Assembly: GCA_002427465.1 (NCBI GenBank)
Contig: DIRC01000029.1
Span: forward strand, 1-14,727
Direction of reading: 5' to 3'
From: Clostridiales bacterium UBA5446
Lineage (GTDB): Bacteria > Bacillota > Clostridia > Oscillospirales > Oscillospiraceae
DNA length: 14,727 nt
Shown here: one piece after another, positions 6,763 to 12,547 of the stretch
Numbering within the stretch: the first letter of the stretch is position 1
Layout of the letters: every line of letters starts with the position of its first letter
Notes under the pieces: model-generated
Told to the model about the DNA's origin: nothing
Database searches by the model: none
Seen by the model: the letters and a program-made list of their open reading frames with translations, nothing else
Program-made: the position numbers and the translations under genes

Positions 6763-8328
6763 TTACCGCTTCGCCGCGGCTGCGCCGGCCTTCCGGCCCC
6801 AGTGGAGGGTGCCCATGATGGCGGTGCCGGAGCCGGGGTAATAGGGTCCCATCCAGCCGCCGGCGTTGAGGCCGCCGGCATAGAGGCCCGGGATCGGCGT
6901 GCCGTCGGTCCGGAGCACCTGGGCGTCGGTGTTGATCTTCAGTCCGCCCAGCGCGCCCAGATTATAGGAGACGTTTTTATAGGCGTAGAAAGGCCCGGTG
7001 ATCTCCGCGATGCCGGTGATGCGGCCGAACTTAGTGTCCGTCCCCGCGGCGGCCATGGCGTTCCAGTCGGCCAGAGTGGCGGCAAGGCCCGCCGCGTTCA
7101 CGCCGATGAGCTCAGCCAGCGCCTCGGGAGTCTCCGCCGTGAGCACCACGCCGTCGGCCACGTCCTTGGCCACGGACTCGGCGGTCCAGGGCGCGCCCTC
7201 GATGAGGCTGCTGGCGCCGAAAATCATGTAGGTGGGCGCGTTGAACATCTTTTCCTGTTGGAAGATCGCCCGATAATGGAAGGCGTAGGTGGCATCCTCG
7301 CAGACGAACCGCTGTCCGGCCTTGTTGACCAGGATGGAGGGGAACAGCGGCACCGCGTTTGTGGTAGCGGCTCCCGTCTTTCCGCAGAAGTCGATGGTGC
7401 CGCCGAAGCCCGCCGTGGTTGCGCCGATCTCCATGCCCATGCGGACCCCGTCGCCGGTGTTGGTGGAGGCGCTCAGGCACATCTGGCTGGTGAGGTCCCA
7501 GTACTGCTGTGGGCTCATGTCCCGGCACATCGTCTCGTTCCAGTCGATGCTGGAGGCGGCCAAGATCACGCCCTTATTGGCCTTCAGGTTGAAGGAGCCG
7601 TCCTTATTTTTGGCGGCCACGCCGATCACTGCGCCGCTCTCGTCCGTATAGAGCTTCGTAACCTCGGTGTCGAGCTCGAGGGCGGCGCCCAGGGCTTGGG
7701 CCGCGGTCAGGATGGTCTGCACCAGGATGCTGCCGCCCCCCATGCCGCCGCCGCCCTCGTAGACGTGGATCCGGTCGGCGTACAGAGTGTCGTCAATATA
7801 GGGCACATGGCAGTGGCCGTAGACGCTGACAAACTTCATGCCCAGCTCGTCCTTTAGCCAGTCCACATGGCCGGGGGCGCCGTAGGCCAGGTCCTTCACC
7901 AGGTCCGGGTCCACCGTGCCTTCGCCGGATTCGAGCCAGAGCTGGTAGTGCTGCTCGGGGGTGTCGTTCTGATATGGGGTCAGCTCCTTCTGGACGGAGG
8001 TGCCCGCCGCCTGCATGACGCCGCCGGAATAGTTCGTGGTGCCGCCGGCGACGCCCGCCTTCTCCAGGATCAGGGTGTCCACACCGGCCTTCGCCGCCTC
8101 ATAGGCCGCGGAGACGCCGGTGCCGCCGGAGCCGACGATCACCACATCCGCCTCCCGGTCCCAAGCGATGCCGGACGGCTCCGGCGCCTGGGTGGGGGCC
8201 GGAGTCGCCGCGCCCGTCCCGGAGCCGCAGGCGCTCAGCAGTCCGACAGATGCCACGCCCACGGCGCCCACCGCCGCGGTCTTCAGAAAGTCCCGCCTGG
8301 AAATCTGCTTTTTCTCAAGATTTTTCAT
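6763..8328 (-). CDS. Exported FAD flavoprotein, ketosteroid-dehydrogenase/fumarate-reductase superfamily
   Basis: This 521-residue protein has a textbook twin-arginine signal (SRRDFLK, residues 10-16), a lipobox LLSAC with Cys34, and then an FAD_binding_2 fold beginning DVVIVGSGGTGVSAAYEAAK (61-80). GGTTNYSGGVMQA and, near the end, GGLKINTDAQVL and GLYAGGLNAGG support the family. Unlike its neighbour it has no FMN-binding domain, so its electrons must come from a separate partner. The fumarate-reductase HGxNRLGG motif is replaced by YYPGSGTAIMG. Tyr497 and Gly501 have the spacing of the carbonyl-binding Tyr and Gly of ketosteroid dehydrogenases, which suggests an enone or ketone-like substrate (inference). 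The ATG at 8328 was chosen because GGAGG (8335-8339) is six bases upstream; the ATG at 8334 is too close. A PucR-type regulator is divergent from it. Confidence 0.87.
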   Translation of the reverse strand: MKNLEKKQISRRDFLKTAAVGAVGVASVGLLSACGSGTGAATPAPTQAPEPSGIAWDREADVVIVGSGGTGVSAAYEAAKAGVDTLILEKAGVAGGTTNYSGGVMQAAGTSVQKELTPYQNDTPEQHYQLWLESGEGTVDPDLVKDLAYGAPGHVDWLKDELGMKFVSVYGHCHVPYIDDTLYADRIHVYEGGGGMGGGSILVQTILTAAQALGAALELDTEVTKLYTDESGAVIGVAAKNKDGSFNLKANKGVILAASSIDWNETMCRDMSPQQYWDLTSQMCLSASTNTGDGVRMGMEIGATTAGFGGTIDFCGKTGAATTNAVPLFPSILVNKAGQRFVCEDATYAFHYRAIFQQEKMFNAPTYMIFGASSLIEGAPWTAESVAKDVADGVVLTAETPEALAELIGVNAAGLAATLADWNAMAAAGTDTKFGRITGIAEITGPFYAYKNVSYNLGALGGLKINTDAQVLRTDGTPIPGLYAGGLNAGGWMGPYYPGSGTAIMGTLHWGRKAGAAAAKR

Positions 8329-8365
8329 TTTCATCCTCCAGTTTTGTTGTATTCTCCAAATATTT

Positions 8366-8392
8366 AGAGGCTCCATTGCCAATGCTGCCTCT
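8366..8392. promoter_or_regulatory. 27-bp imperfect palindrome in the leader of the FAD flavoprotein gene
   Basis: The outer arms AGAGGC and GCCTCT and the inner arms CATTG and CAATG are arranged symmetrically around C8379, with only two mismatched pairs between them. The site lies just downstream of the minus-strand -10 box (8414-8419). It could be a repressor site blocking elongation or a hairpin in the mRNA leader. The divergent PucR-type protein is the obvious candidate to bind it. Confidence 0.5.
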
Positions 8393-8413
8393 GTTGCTCA
8401 TAGAATTGCTTAA

Positions 8414-8419
8414 ATTATA
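8414..8419 (-). promoter_or_regulatory. -10 box of the FAD flavoprotein gene
   Basis: On the minus strand TATAAT is followed by about 85 bases of leader before the ATG at 8328. No consensus -35 is seen upstream, which suggests that an activator is needed. Confidence 0.5.
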
Positions 8420-8474
8420 ACAAATTTTGTGGGGTCCTGTATAGATTTCTTCGCACAAACCCTTCCTCCACTTC

Positions 8475-8490
8475 TTGTGCATATGCCCAA
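8475..8490. promoter_or_regulatory. 16-bp palindrome between divergent promoters
   Basis: TTGTGCATATGCCCAA is symmetric (TTG-N-GCATATGC-N-CAA) with one mismatched pair. It lies 16 bases upstream of the -35 box of the PucR-type gene and 55 bases upstream of the -10 box of the flavoprotein gene. This is a natural place for a dimeric regulator controlling both. Confidence 0.45.
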
Positions 8491-8506
8491 ACAGAGTTTT
8501 TTCACG

Positions 8507-8534
8507 TTGTTTTTTCCCATATAGGCGGTATAAT
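8507..8534 (+). promoter_or_regulatory. Promoter of the PucR-type regulator gene
   Basis: TTGTTT (8507-8512) and TATAAT (8529-8534) are separated by 16 bases, a good housekeeping sigma-factor promoter. The start codon is about 49 bases downstream of the -10 box, with GGAGGAG (8572-8578) as ribosome binding site. Confidence 0.65.
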
Positions 8535-8582
8535 TGACGCAAGCGGAAAACCGAACCCCGGTTGGAAAAATGGAGGAGAATC

Positions 8583-9809
8583 ATGGATTTAATGGCTCTG
8601 TATGAAAAAACCTTTGCTGCGCTGTCCACGGGCGGGCTCCAATCCATCATGGAGGCGGCCCATGAGGTTATGCAGTTGCCCATATTCCTGCACGATTCGG
8701 CTTTTAACCAGTTGGCCGCATCGCCCAACGAGAAAATCGGGGATTATTTCTGGGACCTCAGCCTGGAAAACGGCGGCTTCCCCCGGGAGACCATCATGCT
8801 GTTCTATGATCAGGGCTTCATGCAGGCGGCGTCGGATAGCCGGGAGCCCTATTACGTGGACTGGGGCGACTGCACCGTGCGGCCCAGGATTCAGGGGGTG
8901 GTCCGGGTAAACGGCGTGGTGGAAGGCTATATCACCCTGCTCTGCCCCAAGGAGTTTTGCACGGCGGACCACATGAAGGCCACTACCCTCATCACCAACG
9001 CCTGCGCCATCGAGATGGAACGCAGCAAGAACCGCAACCTCTCGGAAAACCCGCTGTTCAAGGTCTTCATGCACGACCTGGTCAAGGGCCGCGTCCGCAG
9101 TCGGGAGGCCCTGGACATGTGGACCCATCGGCTGCCCGCCTCCTTCCGGGGCGCGTTCCGGCTCTTTGCAGTGCGGACCCCGGCGCCAAACATGGCCGTG
9201 GTGCAGAAGTATCTCATCGACTTGCTGGACTCCCTGCATGTCCGGCACATCGAAATGATCGAGAACGACCTGCTCTGCCTGCTGCTGTACGCCCTGGACG
9301 GCCGGAGCGCCCCGGACCGCGCCCGAGAGGAGCTCCAGGTCCGTCTGGGGGGCCTTCAGGCCAAGGTCGGCATCAGCGACCGGTTTGGGGACATCCTGCA
9401 GTTCGGCGCCTGCATGGAGCAGGCGGCCGCCGCGCTGACGTCCGGAATGGCCCTGGACCCGGAAAGCACGCTCTACTTTTACGAGGATTATCGGTTCCCC
9501 TTCATCATGCGTACGCTGGCGGGGCAGGTGTCGGAGGCGAACCTGCTTGCGCCGGGGATCGCCCGGCTGGCGGACTATGACAGGCAGTACAAAACGTCCT
9601 ACCTGGAAACCCTGGAGCGCTATGTCCTGGAGAACAGAAACAGTAAAAAGACGCTGGAGGCCCTGGGCATCCACAGGAACACCCTGCTGTACCGGCTTTC
9701 AAAAATTGAGGAGCTGCTGGGCATCTCCCTGGAGGACGGGGACACCTTCGCCCACTACTACATCAGCCTGTATATCCGGCGCATGAAAAACACAGCGCGC
9801 CGCCAGTGA
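8583..9809 (+). CDS. PucR/CdaR-type helix-turn-helix transcriptional regulator
   Basis: This 408-residue protein ends in the PucR-family C-terminal helix-turn-helix (NSKKTLEALGIHRNTLLYRL, residues ~353-372, then SKIEELLGISLEDGDT). The N-terminal ~170 residues look like a GAF-type sensor domain, and the middle like the GGDEF-related domain of CdaR/PucR proteins. Members of this family respond to small metabolites and commonly control neighbouring catabolic genes. The ATG at 8583 was chosen because GGAGGAG stands five bases upstream; an in-frame TTG at 8562 would place that site inside the gene. It is divergent from the FAD-only flavoprotein, with a 254-base shared control region, and is its likely regulator. 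Whether it activates or represses, and its ligand, cannot be told from sequence. Confidence 0.87.
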   Translation: MDLMALYEKTFAALSTGGLQSIMEAAHEVMQLPIFLHDSAFNQLAASPNEKIGDYFWDLSLENGGFPRETIMLFYDQGFMQAASDSREPYYVDWGDCTVRPRIQGVVRVNGVVEGYITLLCPKEFCTADHMKATTLITNACAIEMERSKNRNLSENPLFKVFMHDLVKGRVRSREALDMWTHRLPASFRGAFRLFAVRTPAPNMAVVQKYLIDLLDSLHVRHIEMIENDLLCLLLYALDGRSAPDRAREELQVRLGGLQAKVGISDRFGDILQFGACMEQAAAALTSGMALDPESTLYFYEDYRFPFIMRTLAGQVSEANLLAPGIARLADYDRQYKTSYLETLERYVLENRNSKKTLEALGIHRNTLLYRLSKIEELLGISLEDGDTFAHYYISLYIRRMKNTARRQ

Positions 9810-9921
9810 TCTCCGTAAGGCCGTGCGTGCCATTGAAAAACAGCCCAATTTCAAAACTGGTATGAACGATGTGTTTCATTTTGCCGGCAGTGTCTTTTTT
9901 CGTTTTTGAACGTCTGCCTTT

Positions 9922-11115
9922 TTAGATTTTTCGTATCTTTCCATGGGAAAGCCCGATCATTTTATCTTTATCAAAAATAAGCAGGATCATGAGGGCTGAA
10001 ATAATGCCGATCACACCCCCGAATAAAAACGGGGCGTTTGAATTGATTTTGTCCCACATCAGACCCGCAATCATGGAAGATAAGAGCAGACCGATGCCCT
10101 GAAGCATTCCGTAAAGTCCAAGTACGGTCCCCTTAAAGCCGGATGGAGAATTTTCCACGATAAAAGCACGTTCCGCCCCACTGATCAGAGCGGTGTACGT
10201 GCCGTACGAGATAAACAGAATCAGGATGGCGGGCTTCGCGGACAGAAGCGCAAAGCCGAGATAAACAAAGCCGTAAATCAGATACCCCGGCACAAGTATT
10301 TTGCTTCTTCCGTATTTATCCGACAATTTGCCCGACGGAATTGCGAGGACGGAAGCGGCTACATTAAAAATCAGATACAGCAGCATGACCTGCGAAGCTG
10401 AAAAACCGCGCTCCCGGGCTTTCAGAAGTAAAAATGTATTCGATGAGTTTCCGAGACAAAAAACAAATATGACCGCAAGGTAGGCTTTCAGTTTCCCGTC
10501 CAGCTTCAGCCCCTTCAGCGAAAGTTTTTCGCTTGCCTCAGCGCTGTTTTTATCTTCCCGGACGGCAAAAATGATCATGATTCCAATAACCGCGGGGATT
10601 ATGGAGAACAGGAAAGCTTTGTGGAACCCAAAATTGGTTGCCACGAAAATGAATGCCAGCAGAGCGCCGAGCGCCGATCCGGCCATATCCAGCATCTTAT
10701 GCAGCCCGAATGACCCGCCGAGCTTTTTGCCGTCGCTTGACTGCGCAACCAGCGCGTCGCGCGGCGCGGTTCGTATGCCTTTCCCGGTGCGGTCGATTAC
10801 CCGCGCGACCAAAACACCGGGCCAGGAAGCGGCCAGGATGAGAAAAATCTTATAAACGACAGCCGCGGAATATCCGGCGAAAACGAGCCGCTTTTTATTG
10901 TGGCTCACATCCCCGATATATCCGCTGAATACTTTCAGCAATGAAGCGATGCTCTCAGCAATTCCCTCGATGATGCCGACGATGGCGGGTGAAGCCCCAA
11001 GCGTGGACGTCAGAAAAAGCGGGACAAGCGGGTAAACCATTTCGGTGCTCATATCGATGAACAGGCTGACGAGCCCAAGCAGTATGATATTGGAGATAAC
11101 CCTTTTCTTTTTCAT
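9922..11115 (-). CDS. MFS transporter
   Basis: This 397-residue integral membrane protein has about 12 hydrophobic segments and is a complete Major Facilitator Superfamily member. The loop after the second segment reads GYIGDVSHNKKR, the counterpart of the MFS GxLaDrxGrk motif. The segment DRTGKGIRTAPRDALVAQS after helix 4 is typical of a bacterial drug- or metabolite-efflux-like MFS subgroup. A second-half repeat of the loop motif is seen at SGKLSDKYGRSK. The gene starts nine bases after the stop of the ChrB-like gene, so the two form an operon. Its ribosome binding site is weak (AGGT overlapping the upstream stop), suggesting translational coupling. Export of a toxic anion or compound sensed by the ChrB-like protein is plausible but unproven. 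No convincing terminator was seen at 9810-9921. Confidence 0.88.
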   Translation of the reverse strand: MKKKRVISNIILLGLVSLFIDMSTEMVYPLVPLFLTSTLGASPAIVGIIEGIAESIASLLKVFSGYIGDVSHNKKRLVFAGYSAAVVYKIFLILAASWPGVLVARVIDRTGKGIRTAPRDALVAQSSDGKKLGGSFGLHKMLDMAGSALGALLAFIFVATNFGFHKAFLFSIIPAVIGIMIIFAVREDKNSAEASEKLSLKGLKLDGKLKAYLAVIFVFCLGNSSNTFLLLKARERGFSASQVMLLYLIFNVAASVLAIPSGKLSDKYGRSKILVPGYLIYGFVYLGFALLSAKPAILILFISYGTYTALISGAERAFIVENSPSGFKGTVLGLYGMLQGIGLLLSSMIAGLMWDKINSNAPFLFGGVIGIISALMILLIFDKDKMIGLSHGKIRKI

Positions 11116-11124
11116 GTTTATTAC

Positions 11125-11661
11125 CTACGGTTTCACATTGAATTCATAAACCCTGTCACAGAACCCATCCAGAAGTTCCGTGCATTTTGACAGCATTGAT
11201 TCCGCTTTTTCCCGGAGCGGTGAACAGAAAATATCTCGAGCGACTATTTTCCCATACCATTGCTTCAGCTTGTCGAGTTCCTCCTCGTTTTCCTCGATTT
11301 CGGCAAATGTAAAATTCCGGCGCGCAATTTCCTTGTCGATTTCTTTGAAGTACTCTTCACATTGCTCAAAGAGCTCGCCGTATTCCTCGTTTCTTGCCGC
11401 GTTAAACTTATCGATAATCATTCTTTCGCCGTCCTCGTCGGCGGAAAATGCCAGCATAAATGCCTCGCCGCCGTTACGGGAAACTTCATCCTTTACCCCA
11501 TTGAACAAGCCGCTGTTTTCATCGCTTGAAGGCAATATCCACATGGATTGCTGGACGCTGACCGCTCCGATCTTCTTGAGCTTTCTCCATATGGACACCC
11601 GTACCCTCGACGGCTCTCTCGGCAGCGTATAATTAATCGCAATCCATTTATGTTGATCCAC
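11125..11661 (-). CDS. ChrB N-terminal-domain protein, probable regulator
   Basis: The N-terminal ~45 residues (KWIAINYTLPREPSRVRVSI and WRKLKKIGAVSVQQSMWILP) are characteristic of the N-terminal domain of ChrB, the regulator of chromate-resistance operons. The remaining ~130 residues are charged and helical, with coiled-coil-like stretches. The larger C-terminal part of full ChrB is absent, so this 178-residue protein is a single-domain version, as found beside MFS transporters in other Firmicutes. It starts at GTG (11661) with AGGAG (11669-11673) seven bases upstream. It is the first gene of an operon with the MFS transporter. Two operator-like repeats lie over its promoter. By analogy with ChrB it may repress its own operon until an inducer is present. 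The inducer need not be chromate. Confidence 0.8.
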   Translation of the reverse strand: MDQHKWIAINYTLPREPSRVRVSIWRKLKKIGAVSVQQSMWILPSSDENSGLFNGVKDEVSRNGGEAFMLAFSADEDGERMIIDKFNAARNEEYGELFEQCEEYFKEIDKEIARRNFTFAEIEENEEELDKLKQWYGKIVARDIFCSPLREKAESMLSKCTELLDGFCDRVYEFNVKP

Positions 11662-11678
11662 GTTATCACTCCTAATAT

Positions 11679-11727
11679 GTAATACCGGTTACAAATATAA
11701 TATATCATTAAGTAATACTGGTTACAA
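11679..11727 (-). promoter_or_regulatory. Promoter with two operator-like repeats for the ChrB-like/MFS operon
   Basis: On the minus strand TTGTAA (11727-11722), a 17-base spacer and TATATT (11704-11699) make a good promoter. The sequence GTAATACCGGTTACAA (11679-11694) recurs as GTAATACTGGTTACAA (11712-11727) at exactly 33 bases, about three helical turns. Each copy is weakly palindromic (GTAA-N6-TTAC). One copy covers the -35 box and the other the start point, a layout that fits repression by a dimer bound at both sites. Confidence 0.65.
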
Positions 11728-11846
11728 CATAAAATCAGCTTGAATTTTGCATATGTCTGCAACTTGAGGGGCAGCTAAACAGTTGAACACACACAGAAAC
11801 TTAAAATCATAACATGGGATATAGGCATAGGAAGGAGATGAGCAAT

Positions 11847-12305
11847 TTGCGCAGAATGTGCCCTTGCCCTGATAATGGGAATAACTATATTGTTTTGACG
11901 GACTATGGGCCGGAGCCGTTTGCTATTAATATCGAGCAGGCAACCAAGCAAAACAATGCATTCCGCACAGCGCTGTGGACGGGAAACCATTTACAGCTTA
12001 CTCTGATGAGCATCAGCCCCGGAGAGGATATCGGGCTGGAGAATCATCCTGATAATGACCAATTCTTGCGAATTGAGCAAGGTCGGGGGCTTGTCAAGAT
12101 GGGAGAAAGCAAAGACAACCTGGATTTTCAAAGGAGAGTCGGCGACGGCTATTGTATTATTATTCCGGCAAAGACGTGGCATAACGTGATCAACATCGGC
12201 AATATACCGCTGAAGCTATATTCAATTTACGCCCCGCCCCAGCATCCAAAGGGTACGGTTCATAGGACAAAGGCGGACGCAATGGCTGCTGAACATAACA
12301 GCTAA
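11847..12305 (+). CDS. Cupin-domain protein
   Basis: This is a small single-domain cupin of about 152 residues. Cupin motif 1 is seen in GLENHPDNDQFLRIEQGRG, where the usual second His of H-x-H is replaced by Asp. Motif 2 is GDGYCIIIPAKTWHNVINIGN, with the conserved Pro and His. A metal-binding beta-barrel with enzymatic or sensing function is expected; the substrate is unknown. The ending IPLKLYSIYAPPQHPKGTVH belongs to a conserved small cupin group. The start is uncertain. AAGGAG (11832-11837) suits the in-frame TTG at 11847 with nine-base spacing. The ATG at 11838 touches the ribosome site, the ATG at 11814 has none, and the ATG at 11856 is 18 bases away. It is divergent from the ChrB-like operon and ends before the hairpin cluster at 12336-12435. 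Confidence 0.8.
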   Translation: MRRMCPCPDNGNNYIVLTDYGPEPFAINIEQATKQNNAFRTALWTGNHLQLTLMSISPGEDIGLENHPDNDQFLRIEQGRGLVKMGESKDNLDFQRRVGDGYCIIIPAKTWHNVINIGNIPLKLYSIYAPPQHPKGTVHRTKADAMAAEHNS

Positions 12306-12335
12306 ACTATATAAAGCACGGCCGGCATTCGATTT

Positions 12336-12435
12336 CCCGTATGGGTAAGATACAGGGAAGCGCGGCTTCCGCAAAACAGACATCCATCCGCGATTACGCG
12401 GATGGATGTCTGTTTTGCTTGCCGTCCCATACCGG
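12336..12435. repeat. 100-bp nest of inverted repeats
   Basis: The outer arms CCCGTATGGG (12336-12345) and CCCATACCGG (12426-12435) pair at nine of ten positions. Inside lie a small perfect hairpin, GGAAGC (12356-12361) and GCTTCC (12365-12370), and immediately after it the large hairpin at 12371-12418. It may be just a strong terminator region, or a small repeated element such as a MITE or REP-like unit. Only a copy count in the genome would tell. Confidence 0.5.
12371..12418. terminator. Bidirectional terminator, 22-bp perfect hairpin
   Basis: Two perfectly complementary 22-base arms (12371-12392 and 12397-12418) enclose the loop ATTA. Within the stem an A4 run begins the left arm and a T4 run ends the right arm, so on either strand a GC-containing 16-bp stem is followed by TTTTGC. 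It lies between the cupin gene (plus) and the SecA-family gene (minus), where a shared terminator is expected. Confidence 0.75.
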
Positions 12436-12547
12436 TTACCCTGTAATCCTCGCAGTAAATGAGGACGGCCTCTCGGTCCCAGTTGCTGAACTGGCCCATA
12501 AGGGTGGTCAGATAAGCATAAAGATGGTCGGGGTTAGGGTGCGTGCG

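Larger units (their letters stand above)
12302..12547 (-). other. Open frame continuing past the SecA-family stop codon
   Basis: After the TGA that ends the SecA-family gene, the same frame stays open for 80 codons through the terminator hairpin to a TAG at 12302-12304. It includes an ATG-initiated stretch of 65 codons from 12499 with no ribosome binding site. The first half (HPNPDHLYAYLTTLMGQFSN then WDREAVLIYCEDYRVTGMGR) has protein-like composition but is not recognised. It may be the decayed end of another gene or chance. Confidence 0.25.

Noticed and set aside
6802..7857. 351-codon plus-strand frame opposite the FAD flavoprotein gene
   Set aside because: It is antisense to a clear flavoprotein and its composition (Gly, Ala, Val, His, Arg rich) is typical of a GC-rich shadow frame.
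8589..9674. 361-codon minus-strand frame opposite the PucR-type gene
   Set aside because: It has no family motifs; the plus strand has the PucR helix-turn-helix, a ribosome binding site and a promoter.
9810..9921. Possible terminator between the convergent PucR-type and MFS genes
   Set aside because: Only a 6-bp inverted repeat (TTGAAA/TTTCAA) and scattered T-runs were found; no stable stem followed by a T-tract.
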